A DNA stretch of 42,770 nt from positions 1 through 42,770 of the forward strand of contig JAAYVH010000131.1 in assembly GCA_012517255.1 (NCBI GenBank), given 5' to 3'. Shown piece after piece: positions 32,792 to 39,610 of this stretch. Position numbers and translations under genes: made by a program. The notes under the pieces were generated by a model. That model made no database searches and was not told where the DNA came from. It saw nothing but the letters and a program-made list of their open reading frames with translations. Every line of letters starts with the position of its first letter. The first letter of the stretch is position 1. Origin of the DNA: Chthonomonadales bacterium. GTDB lineage: Bacteria; Armatimonadota; Chthonomonadetes; Chthonomonadales; CAJBBX01.

Positions 32792-33883
32792 TCAGCCGCC
32801 CCATTGCGGTCGGCTGCCGTGGAGCGCCTTCTGCGGCTCAGGCTTCTGCCCGGCGCGGATCCGCGCGTATGCCTTCCGATGCCGCTCGTGGTAGAGGCTC
32901 GTGGATTCGAAGCCGAACTCCTTCTGAAGATCCTCGGTTCGGATCGTGCTGTCGAGCGGCTCAACGATGAAGTGGGATGAGCCCGGAACCCACTGGCGCA
33001 CCGACACGCGATCGCCGTACTTCTTCTGTATGCCGGCGGGTATCGCCGTGTTCCAGTCGAGGTGAGAGACGATGAAGTCGAGGTTCACAGGACGCGACAC
33101 CACTGCTTCGGGGGGATTGGTCTCGGCAACAATCTCGCCGCAGGGATCCACGATCCTCGTGCGCTGCGAGCGCGTGGATGTGACGACCCAGTAGTGGTGA
33201 ATGTAGGCATAGGCCTGCAGCGGAAAGCCGCCGTCATAGGCGGAAGTCCATACAACGAGCCGCGCGCCCTTGTCTGCCAGCGTCTGCCAGTTCTCTGGGA
33301 AGCCCAGATCGAAGCAGATCTGCACGCCGATCCTGCCAAAGTCAAGGTCGAATACCGGAATGTCGGTACCCGGCGTGATCCCGCCCTCGAACACGGTGTA
33401 GTCCGCCGATGTAGTGACGGGGCAGTATTTGTGATAGACGCCCACTATGCCGCCGTCCCGGCCGATCACGACCACTGAGTTGTGGATGACATCGCCATCT
33501 CTGGTGTGGATCGGGCACAGGATGTAGCAGCCTGCTGATCGCGCGACGGCGGAGAATGCATCGGTGGTCGGGCCAGGCACGGTCTCGGCCGATGCTGCGG
33601 CGGGACCTTCCACGCCGACCGACGTGAACGCCTCGGGCAGGCACACCAGGTCCGGCCTGGCGGCCAGCGCCGCTCGCACGCGCTGCAGCATGGCCTCGCG
33701 GTGCTTCTCGACGGTCGGGTGCGACTCGCCGTTCTGACAGATGCTGGTGATCCGAGCAATGGAGTTCATAGGGCGTCTCCTCACGTCACCGCGGACCGCA
33801 GACAGACCCAGCAGGCCAGCCGAACCAACGAGCAGACTCCGTCGGCTCAGTCGCTGCGGCGCATCAGGCGATCCGGTATTCAT
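32792..33883 (-). CDS. Tat-exported carbon-nitrogen hydrolase (nitrilase superfamily)
   Basis: A 363-residue amidase/nitrilase-fold protein. The catalytic triad is E84 (CLPEAF), K152 (YHKYCP) and C190 (QICFDLGFPE). The N-terminus RLSRRSLLVGSAGLLGLSAV is a twin-arginine signal, so the enzyme is probably folded in the cytosol and exported. The start at 33883 keeps this signal but has a weak ribosome binding site. A second in-frame ATG at 33769 (residue 39) has a strong GAGGAG site and would give a cytosolic enzyme, so both products may exist. The C-terminal part is typical of the armatimonad/planctomycete branch. Substrate unknown. It is separated by 134 bases from the phosphoesterase gene downstream. 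Confidence 0.88.
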   Translation of the reverse strand: MNTGSPDAPQRLSRRSLLVGSAGLLGLSAVRGDVRRRPMNSIARITSICQNGESHPTVEKHREAMLQRVRAALAARPDLVCLPEAFTSVGVEGPAAASAETVPGPTTDAFSAVARSAGCYILCPIHTRDGDVIHNSVVVIGRDGGIVGVYHKYCPVTTSADYTVFEGGITPGTDIPVFDLDFGRIGVQICFDLGFPENWQTLADKGARLVVWTSAYDGGFPLQAYAYIHHYWVVTSTRSQRTRIVDPCGEIVAETNPPEAVVSRPVNLDFIVSHLDWNTAIPAGIQKKYGDRVSVRQWVPGSSHFIVEPLDSTIRTEDLQKEFGFESTSLYHERHRKAYARIRAGQKPEPQKALHGSRPQWGG

Positions 33884-34002
33884 GGCGATATGTGGCGATT
33901 CGGCAGGCGCGCGCCGGGTTCCTTGCAGATGGCCTTGCCGCGGATGGCCCTGCGCTCTCGGTCCTGGGCCCGGCGATCCCGACGTGTCGGCTGCGTATGC
34001 GC

Positions 34003-34008
34003 TATACT
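34003..34008 (+). promoter_or_regulatory. Candidate -10 element (TATACT)
   Basis: TATACT lies 47 bases before the ATG of the acidic membrane protein gene, the right distance for a short leader. No good -35 hexamer is visible. Confidence 0.3.
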
Positions 34009-34054
34009 GACATTTGGCAAGGGCGCACATGGCCGCGTCCTGGAGAGTTTCCCC

Positions 34055-34528
34055 ATGCGCATCAATCTGGACGATCCCGCAACCGACGACGAGGATCCTC
34101 GACTGATCCTCGATGGAGACGACGACGAGCCGAGGCTGAACCTCGACGATGAGACGGCAGGGCTCGACGAGGATGCGCCGGACGGGTTCGCCATCAGGCG
34201 CGACCCGCTGGCGGCGCGGCGGCGCAGGCGCGTGCCGAAGCCTCTCACGCCGTTCCAGCAGCGGCTCATCGCCCTTGGCCTCATCCTGGTCATCGGCGTC
34301 GCGATCGCGGTTCTCGGTACCTACTGGAGGAACGTGCGGAGCAACGCCGAGCGGATCCCTGCGTCGGCCCTATCCGCGCCGACGACCCTTCAGCCTCCCC
34401 AGCCGTCCGGAACCGGCGCGATGCGCCCGTCCGGTCCGTTGCGCGCCATCACGCCGACTCCCGACACCGCCGATTCCGACGGCGACCGCGCGTCCGACGG
34501 CGACGCGCCAAGCGAAGGCATTCACTGA
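34055..34528 (+). CDS. Single-pass membrane protein with acidic repeat N-terminus
   Basis: A 157-residue protein I do not recognise. The first 45 residues are very acidic and repeat the phrase R(I/L).LD(D/G): RINLDD, RLILDGDDDEP and RLNLDDE. A short Arg-rich stretch (RRRRRVPKP, about 56-63) precedes one membrane helix (about 71-89: LIALGLILVIGVAIAVLG). The remaining 68 residues are Ser/Pro/Thr-rich and lie outside the cell by the positive-inside rule, ending in a second acidic stretch with DSDGD and DGDAP. The ATG at 34055 has a GGAGAG site. It is divergent from the nitrilase gene and convergent with a phosphatase gene. Confidence 0.75.
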   Translation: MRINLDDPATDDEDPRLILDGDDDEPRLNLDDETAGLDEDAPDGFAIRRDPLAARRRRRVPKPLTPFQQRLIALGLILVIGVAIAVLGTYWRNVRSNAERIPASALSAPTTLQPPQPSGTGAMRPSGPLRAITPTPDTADSDGDRASDGDAPSEGIH

Positions 34529-34555
34529 TCGGCGACGACGCGGCGGACGCAGGGC

Positions 34556-35830
34556 CTACTTTGCCGAGCGGAGCCGCTCGGGTCCAGGTTTGGCAGTCTG
34601 CCTGAAGGTCACGCGCTCACCGGACTTCTGGATTTCGAAGGCATCGTAGAGCGCGCCGTCGGCCGTGTGCGCCTCGAAGTTCAGCCGGCTCTTGTCCACC
34701 CGGATGATCTGATAGAGCTGCAAGTCCTGGCCGAACCTCGCGGCCCACTTCCGGTCGCCGGCCTCGTATTGCTTCGTTCCCGTCACCGAGACGACGTACA
34801 CGGTGCGGCCAGCCGCCGGTCCGGCGTCGGGATTGCTGCGCCCGTACACATGGTCGTGGCCCTGCAGGACGAGGTCCACGCGGTGCCTGTCGAGGATGGG
34901 CTTCCAGAGCTGCCTCAGTTCCGCATTGTCCCTGTTCCTTGCGCCGGAGAATAGCGGATGATGGAACACGACGACGATCCAGTTGCTGCGGTTGCCCGTG
35001 AGCACGCTATCCAGCCACGACGCTTGCTCGACCGGCTTCTCCATGGAGTTCAGCACAACGAAGCGCACCCCCTGGAAGTCCACGTAGTAGCAGGACTCCT
35101 CGAGACCCGCGACGCCGTTTTGCGGTAGCTCGAACTGCGCCCGCCAATGGCCGGTCAGTCGCCGCGTGTCGGCATCTGGGGCCGTGCGTTCGTACTGGTG
35201 GTTGCCGATGGCCGGCAGATTAAGAATGGAGCCGTTGGCGTATCCGGCCATGTCGAACCACTCGCCCCATTCGGAATCGCTGCTCGCCGTGGTGGTCAGG
35301 TCACCGCCATGCACCATCAGGCGCGCATCCGGCGCCTCCATCAAGGCCCGGCGAACCACACGCGAACAGTGCGAGCGTATGCCGTTCTGCTCATCGCCGA
35401 AGTAGAGGAAGGTGAAGGGCTCGGCTGAACGCGACGCGGTGCGGAGCGTGAACCACTCCGACCAGGTCTTTCCGTTCGCCCCCCGATATGCGTAGGTCGT
35501 GTCCGGCTTCAACCCGTCGAACGTTACGCTGAAGTGCTTGACCTTCGTGCTGCCGAGGTCAAGCGTCTCTGCGCGAGCCGGAACGGAACGGGCAGAACCC
35601 TCGATCTTCGGACTGCCGTCGTCCTCGACTATCTGCGCAGAGGCGTCATTCACATCGGCGGGTCCGCGCCACGTCACGGACGCTCCCGTCGAGGTGTCGG
35701 CGGTTGGGCAGAGTATCACGCGCGTGGGCGCAGGAGCGCCGTTCTGCGCGCCGGCCCACATCATGGATGCCACGCCGAGCGTGACGGCTATCGCGATGGC
35801 AACCTTCAGCGGCGCTCGCTGTACGTTCAT
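34556..35830 (-). CDS. Exported purple-acid-phosphatase-like metallophosphoesterase
   Basis: A 424-residue secreted protein. After a signal peptide (about 1-29) comes a fibronectin-III-like N-terminal domain of the purple acid phosphatase type (about 36-132: ILCPTADTSTGASVTWRG, VTFDGLKPDTTYAYR). The catalytic domain shows YFGDEQ (143-148), VHGGDL (173-178), GNHQ (209-212), VVFHHPLFSG and LQGHDHVYGRSN. The usual motif is GNHE or GNHD; here the fourth residue is Gln. It differs in architecture from the phosphoesterase at 31101. The ATG at 35830 is favoured by an AGGAG site eight bases before; a longer frame is not supported. Substrate unknown. Confidence 0.92.
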   Translation of the reverse strand: MNVQRAPLKVAIAIAVTLGVASMMWAGAQNGAPAPTRVILCPTADTSTGASVTWRGPADVNDASAQIVEDDGSPKIEGSARSVPARAETLDLGSTKVKHFSVTFDGLKPDTTYAYRGANGKTWSEWFTLRTASRSAEPFTFLYFGDEQNGIRSHCSRVVRRALMEAPDARLMVHGGDLTTTASSDSEWGEWFDMAGYANGSILNLPAIGNHQYERTAPDADTRRLTGHWRAQFELPQNGVAGLEESCYYVDFQGVRFVVLNSMEKPVEQASWLDSVLTGNRSNWIVVVFHHPLFSGARNRDNAELRQLWKPILDRHRVDLVLQGHDHVYGRSNPDAGPAAGRTVYVVSVTGTKQYEAGDRKWAARFGQDLQLYQIIRVDKSRLNFEAHTADGALYDAFEIQKSGERVTFRQTAKPGPERLRSAK

Positions 35831-36038
35831 GGGCATTCTCCTGAGGGCGCAGACGCTCGATCGCCGTCTGCGTTCCTGCAACTATTGTAGCCGCCAGTAG
35901 ATTGGGCAAGGGATGAGGCAAGCAACCGTTAACCGTACCTTATCGTGCGGTTAACTGCTTTCTCGCATGGCGGCAGTACCATGCAGCCGTACGAACAACG
36001 GGTGCGCCGTGTGTCGGCATTGCGCGAGGAGACGTCTC

Positions 36039-36254
36039 ATGGAATCGGTCTGGTTTGAAACCGCTCCCTGCCCCTGTGGCGTGGACGAATGCATCCCTGA
36101 GCTGCGCGTGGTAGTCTGTCCATCCGAGGGCGACATCGCCATCTCGATCAAGGACGGGCGCGGCAAGCATAGCAACATCCACCTGTCCCCGGAGTGGGCC
36201 AGCGCTCTCTCGGCGATGTTGCGCCAATCGGTGATGCGCCTGGACTGCGCGTAG
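36039..36254 (+). CDS. Small Cys-containing protein of unknown function
   Basis: A 71-residue protein with no family I recognise. A CPCGVDEC cluster occurs at residues 11-18, with C27 and C70 elsewhere; the spacing C-x-C-x4-C suggests a possible small metal site. Residues 22-49 look like beta strands (ELRVVVCP, DIAISIKDG). The ATG at 36039 has a GAGGAG site eight bases before, which supports it as a gene. A hairpin follows the stop and the convergent dehydrogenase gene ends 21 bases away. It could be a regulator-sized or stress-related protein, but the evidence is limited to composition and the ribosome binding site. Confidence 0.6.
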   Translation: MESVWFETAPCPCGVDECIPELRVVVCPSEGDIAISIKDGRGKHSNIHLSPEWASALSAMLRQSVMRLDCA

Positions 36255-36258
36255 CTCT

Positions 36259-36275
36259 CCGCCGGCGACCGGCGG
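36259..36275. terminator. Hairpin between convergent genes
   Basis: CCGCCGG-CGA-CCGGCGG is a perfect 7-bp stem with a 3-base loop in the 21-base gap between the small Cys protein gene and the dehydrogenase gene, so it can serve both. Confidence 0.6.
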
Positions 36276-37163
36276 TCAGTCGAGACCGGCCAGGCGCTCG
36301 AAGACGCGCATGATCGCCTGGGTGCCCTCGTCGCCGCGCCCTTCGGCCTCGAGGGCGGCATAGAGTTGATGCGCTGCCGCCGTGCCCGGCAGCGGGACCG
36401 AGAGCTCCGACGCTGCCTCCATGACCAGCCGCAAGTCCTTCTGGAGCAGCTTCACCATGAAACCGGGGGCGTAGTCGTGATCGGCCATGCGCGGCCCCAG
36501 GACATTGATCGCCCAGCTTCCGGCGGCGCCGGCCCCGATGGCCTTTATCATGGCATGCACGTCGAGGCCCGACTTGCGCGCCAGTACGATGGCCTCGGCA
36601 GCCGCCACCATGTGATTCGCCACGGCGATCTGATTGCAGAGCTTCGTCATCTGCCCCTGACCGTGGTCGCCGCAATGCACGATGTTCTTGCCCATGGCTT
36701 CAAAGACGGGCCGCGCTCGCTCCAACGCCTCGGCAGGACCGCCGACCATGATGGATAGCGTGCCCTCGATGGCGCCCTTCACGCCGCCCGAGACCGGCGC
36801 ATCGAGCATGACCACGCCTCTCTCGGCGAGAGCGGCAGCCATCTCGCGGGTCGCACGCGGCGAAATGGTGCTCATATCAATGACGATGGAGCCCGGCCTG
36901 AGCCCTTCGCACGCCCCTGTGCCTGGCTGAAGGAGCACCTGCCTGACATCAGGCGTATCGGAGACTATCGTGATCAGCACATCGGAGCGGCCCGCCGTCT
37001 GCGCGGGCGTGTCAGCCCATACGGCCCCCTCGTCGAGCAGCGGCTGCGCCTTGGCGCGCGTTCGGCTGTGTACGGTGAGCGCGAAACCCGCTCGCATCAG
37101 GTTCCGCGCCATGGGCAGGCCCATCAATCCGGTTCCGATAAAGCCCACATTGCGATCAGTCAC
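36276..37163 (-). CDS. Beta-hydroxyacid dehydrogenase (tartronate-semialdehyde reductase/3-hydroxyisobutyrate dehydrogenase type)
   Basis: A 295-residue NAD(P)-dependent enzyme. The N-terminal Rossmann motif GFIGTGLMG (7-15), DAPVSGG (121-127), MVGGP and the catalytic Lys K174 in GQMTKLCNQI place it in the GarR/MmsB/GLYR1 family. Substrates in this family are 3-hydroxyisobutyrate, tartronate semialdehyde, or succinic-semialdehyde-type compounds; I cannot decide between them. The GTG at 37163 is favoured because a GGAGGT site lies eight bases upstream; a GTG at 37172 overlaps that site. It is divergent from the DUF6951-like gene. Confidence 0.93.
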   Translation of the reverse strand: MTDRNVGFIGTGLMGLPMARNLMRAGFALTVHSRTRAKAQPLLDEGAVWADTPAQTAGRSDVLITIVSDTPDVRQVLLQPGTGACEGLRPGSIVIDMSTISPRATREMAAALAERGVVMLDAPVSGGVKGAIEGTLSIMVGGPAEALERARPVFEAMGKNIVHCGDHGQGQMTKLCNQIAVANHMVAAAEAIVLARKSGLDVHAMIKAIGAGAAGSWAINVLGPRMADHDYAPGFMVKLLQKDLRLVMEAASELSVPLPGTAAAHQLYAALEAEGRGDEGTQAIMRVFERLAGLD

Positions 37164-37267
37164 GCCATTCACCTCCGAGTTGATACATGCAGTGGAGTCT
37201 ACACCACGAGGACCGGAGCTTCATGCCATACTCCGGGCGACATCAGGTCTCAGAAAGGCGATCATCC

Positions 37268-37582
37268 ATGGCAACGAGCGAAATCCACGCAGGCATCTGC
37301 GGATTCACAACAGTCGTCCATGCCGAGATGGACGGCGATGAGTGTGTACTGACCATCAACAGCGACTGCCCCGACATAGCAAAGCTGGGCGAGAACCTCA
37401 CGCGCGTAGACCCCATGCGGGAGATCACGTGGCGCGGCCAGCCGCCGCAGGTGCTCGAGGCGGCGCCGAAGTACTGCGCCCACGCCGCTTGCCCGGTGCC
37501 CAGCGGGATCATCAAAGCCGTGGAGGTGGCGGCAGGGCTCGCGCTGCCTGCCGACGCAACCATCACCGTCCGACGGGACTGA
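37268..37582 (+). CDS. DUF6951-like Cys-rich small protein
   Basis: A 104-residue protein that resembles a small conserved family (DUF6951) known mainly from methanogens and anaerobes. Shared features are the opening IHAGICGFTTVV (C11), INSDCPDI (C34) and YCAHAACPVPSGIIKAVEVAAGLALP near the end, with C70 and C75. The four cysteines in fixed context suggest metal or iron-sulfur binding, which is an inference. The ATG at 37268 is preceded by AAAGG 12 bases away. It is divergent from the dehydrogenase gene and convergent with the SecD-head-like gene. The role is unknown. Confidence 0.8.
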   Translation: MATSEIHAGICGFTTVVHAEMDGDECVLTINSDCPDIAKLGENLTRVDPMREITWRGQPPQVLEAAPKYCAHAACPVPSGIIKAVEVAAGLALPADATITVRRD

Positions 37583-37601
37583 GGACGATCGAGCCTCAGT
37601 C
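37577..37601. terminator. Hairpin between convergent genes
   Basis: GACTGAGG (37577-37584) and CCTCAGTC (37594-37601) form a perfect 8-bp stem with a 9-base loop. The left arm includes the stop codon of the DUF6951-like gene. It lies in front of the end of the minus-strand SecD-head-like gene and may serve both. Confidence 0.65.
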
Positions 37602-37622
37602 GCGATTCGCAGCGCAGCCTGA

Positions 37623-38315
37623 CTACCGCTTGCCGCGCATGGCCTCTGCGAGGCGCCTGGCGTCGTCCTCAACCCAGATGGGCTCGATCGTCAGCGTGCC
37701 AGTGTTCATATGGCTCATGCGCGGACAGGTCAGGATGTCGTTGTTCAGGACGAACACCAGTCGTTCGCCGTCGTGGGTCCGCGAAAACTGCCAGTAGCGC
37801 GACCGGCCCTCGTCGGTGAGGCGGACATGCACCTTCCAGTAGGGTTTGTCGCGAAACGGCTCGTAGGATTCCTCGATGTCGGCGCCCGCGAAATGCGCGC
37901 CTGTGAGCACGACGGGGCATTCCTTGAGCAACTCCTCGAGCGGCACCACCTCGCCCGCTGCAGCGCGCCGTGCCACGGCAGCCGTCGGCTTGTAGTCCGA
38001 TTCTTCGGTCTCGACGTCGCCTTCCTCCTCGGCGTCATCGGGCCGGCGGATCTGCCAGGCATGGTTGCTCTCGATGGCCACGTACTTGCGCGGCTTGCCC
38101 GGCACGTTGCCGTCCTGCAGGCCGAGCACCGTCAGGCCGTCGGGGTCCACAGTCAGAGCCGGCCACTTGACCTGCAGCATCCGTTGCGTTCTAATGGAGC
38201 TGTAGGCATACCAGGCGAGCGTCAGGACGAGGGCGCCGAGCACAAGACGCAGCGTGCCCCGTTCGCGGAGCCACGTGCGGTGCCGCACGACGGCCTCTGG
38301 GTTGGTATTGTTCAT
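37623..38315 (-). CDS. Membrane-anchored SecD P1-head-like protein
   Basis: A 230-residue protein with a basic cytosolic start, one membrane helix (about 22-40: LRLVLGALVLTLAWYAYSS) and a periplasmic part. The region from about 137 onward matches the SecD head: LTGAHFAGADI (137-147), WKVHVRLTDEGRSRYW (160-175) and GERLVFVLNNDILTCPRM (183-200), then DDARRLAEAM near the end. The acidic middle (about 93-108, with DAEEEGDVETEE) is probably disordered. The start at 38315 has a GGAAAGGAAACG site; a longer frame upstream is not supported. Together with the exported protein at 1726 it is the second SecD-head-like protein in this window that lacks the SecD channel. Confidence 0.82.
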   Translation of the reverse strand: MNNTNPEAVVRHRTWLRERGTLRLVLGALVLTLAWYAYSSIRTQRMLQVKWPALTVDPDGLTVLGLQDGNVPGKPRKYVAIESNHAWQIRRPDDAEEEGDVETEESDYKPTAAVARRAAAGEVVPLEELLKECPVVLTGAHFAGADIEESYEPFRDKPYWKVHVRLTDEGRSRYWQFSRTHDGERLVFVLNNDILTCPRMSHMNTGTLTIEPIWVEDDARRLAEAMRGKR

Positions 38316-38348
38316 CGTTTCCTTTCCGTAATGGCTCGCCGGAGATGA

Positions 38349-38370
38349 CGGTATGTCTACGAGTATACCG
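38349..38370. promoter_or_regulatory. Inverted repeat upstream of two divergent genes
   Basis: CGGTAT (38349-38354) and ATACCG (38365-38370) are separated by 10 bases. The second arm overlaps a minus-strand TATACT (38362-38367) that could be the -10 element for the SecD-head-like gene. A second GTATACCG copy lies at 38394-38401. This may be an operator serving both genes. Confidence 0.35.
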
Positions 38371-38469
38371 GTGTCGAAGGTGCCGGGCGGAGGGTATACC
38401 GTAGCATCCAAGCCAAGGTGCTTCATGTTGCCCGGGCGGTCCGGGCCGTGAGCGGAGGATAACAGCATC

Positions 38470-39576
38470 ATGCAGTACGATCCGGCAGACGTTGTGGCGT
38501 CGCTGGCTGACGGCCTCTACATCACCGATCTTGAGCGCCGCATAGTCTACTGGAATCCGGCAGCCGAGCGTATCACCGGATGGCGGCCTGAGGATGTCGT
38601 CGGACGACAGTGCCTCGCGGACATCCTCTGCCATGTGGACAAAGACGGGCATCAGCTATGCGGCGAGGAGCATTGCCCCCTGCATCGGTCCATGGTCACC
38701 GGCTCCGTGGAGGCGCAGGAGGTGCTGGTCTTCGGCCTGACCCGCGAAGGCGACCGCGTGCCCATGCGCGTCACGACGGCTCCGCTGCGCGATGCCCGGG
38801 GCGAAGTCATCGGCGGCGTCGAGACTTTCCGCGCCATCGAGAGCGAATATCGCGACCTTCAGCGCGCCCAGAGGGTGCAGCAGATGGCGCTGACGCACCC
38901 GGAGATCAATGATCCCCGCGTGTGGATCGAGGATCACTATGTGCCTCGCGATATCGTGGGCGGCGACTTCCACGCTCTGCGGTCGGTAGATCGCGACAGA
39001 GTCGCGTTCTGGATCGGCGATGTGATGGGACACGGCATCTCGGCCGCCCTCTACACCATGCAGATGCAGTGCCTTTGGAATGAGTTCGCGCCCTTGATGG
39101 CAGAGCCGAACCGCTTTCTCTATGCCGTCAATGAACGGCTCATCACGCTGAAGGGCGAGGACCACTCGTTTGCCACCGCTCTGTTCGGACTCCTGAACCT
39201 ACGGTCCGGCGAGCTGGCTCTGGTGTCCGCCGGCGGTCCGCCGCCGCTGCACTTCAGGGCCAACGGATCGGTCGGCTGGGATGACGACCTGAGCGGAGTG
39301 CCTCTCGGCGTCCTGCCTGGTATGCCGTTCGATGCGACGACGGTAACGATGGCACAGGGCGACTCGATGCTCTTCTTCACGGACGGTGCGACCGAAGTGC
39401 CCGGCTTGGACGGCGAGATGATCGGGACAGCGGGGCTCGCGCGGATCGCGAAGGAGTGCGGCTTCCATCGCGAACGATCGCGGCTTCGGCAGATAGAGGC
39501 CGCCCTGCTGGCAGCCTCCAACACCATTCACTTGCCGGACGACGTCACGTTGCTCGAGGTGCGCCTCACGGGATGA
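38470..39576 (+). CDS. PAS-domain SpoIIE-type serine phosphatase
   Basis: A 368-residue signalling protein. Residues 1-120 are a PAS sensor domain (VVASLADGLYITDLERRIVYWNPAAERITGW), with an insertion carrying C48, C54, C64 and C69 (the Cys-x-Pro motif HCPL) that may bind metal or a redox cofactor. A short coiled-coil-like linker leads to a PP2C/SpoIIE domain from about residue 145 (DIVGGDF with D166, IGDVMGHG with D184, FTDGATEVPG, PDDVTLLEV), all metal-binding Asp motifs present. Such proteins dephosphorylate an anti-sigma-factor antagonist or other Ser/Thr phosphoproteins in stress pathways. No partner is encoded here. The ATG follows a GGAGG site 10 bases away. No membrane helix is present. 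Confidence 0.92.
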   Translation: MQYDPADVVASLADGLYITDLERRIVYWNPAAERITGWRPEDVVGRQCLADILCHVDKDGHQLCGEEHCPLHRSMVTGSVEAQEVLVFGLTREGDRVPMRVTTAPLRDARGEVIGGVETFRAIESEYRDLQRAQRVQQMALTHPEINDPRVWIEDHYVPRDIVGGDFHALRSVDRDRVAFWIGDVMGHGISAALYTMQMQCLWNEFAPLMAEPNRFLYAVNERLITLKGEDHSFATALFGLLNLRSGELALVSAGGPPPLHFRANGSVGWDDDLSGVPLGVLPGMPFDATTVTMAQGDSMLFFTDGATEVPGLDGEMIGTAGLARIAKECGFHRERSRLRQIEAALLAASNTIHLPDDVTLLEVRLTG

Positions 39577-39577
39577 T

Positions 39578-39603
39578 GGCAGGAGCCGGCGTCGGCTCCT
39601 GCC
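39578..39603. terminator. Hairpin between convergent genes
   Basis: GGCAGGAGCCG (39578-39588) and CGGCTCCTGCC (39593-39603) form a perfect 11-bp stem on a GCGT loop, just past the stop of the PAS-SpoIIE gene and eight bases before the end of the minus-strand gene. A two-way terminator. Confidence 0.78.
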
Positions 39604-39610
39604 CCCAGAC

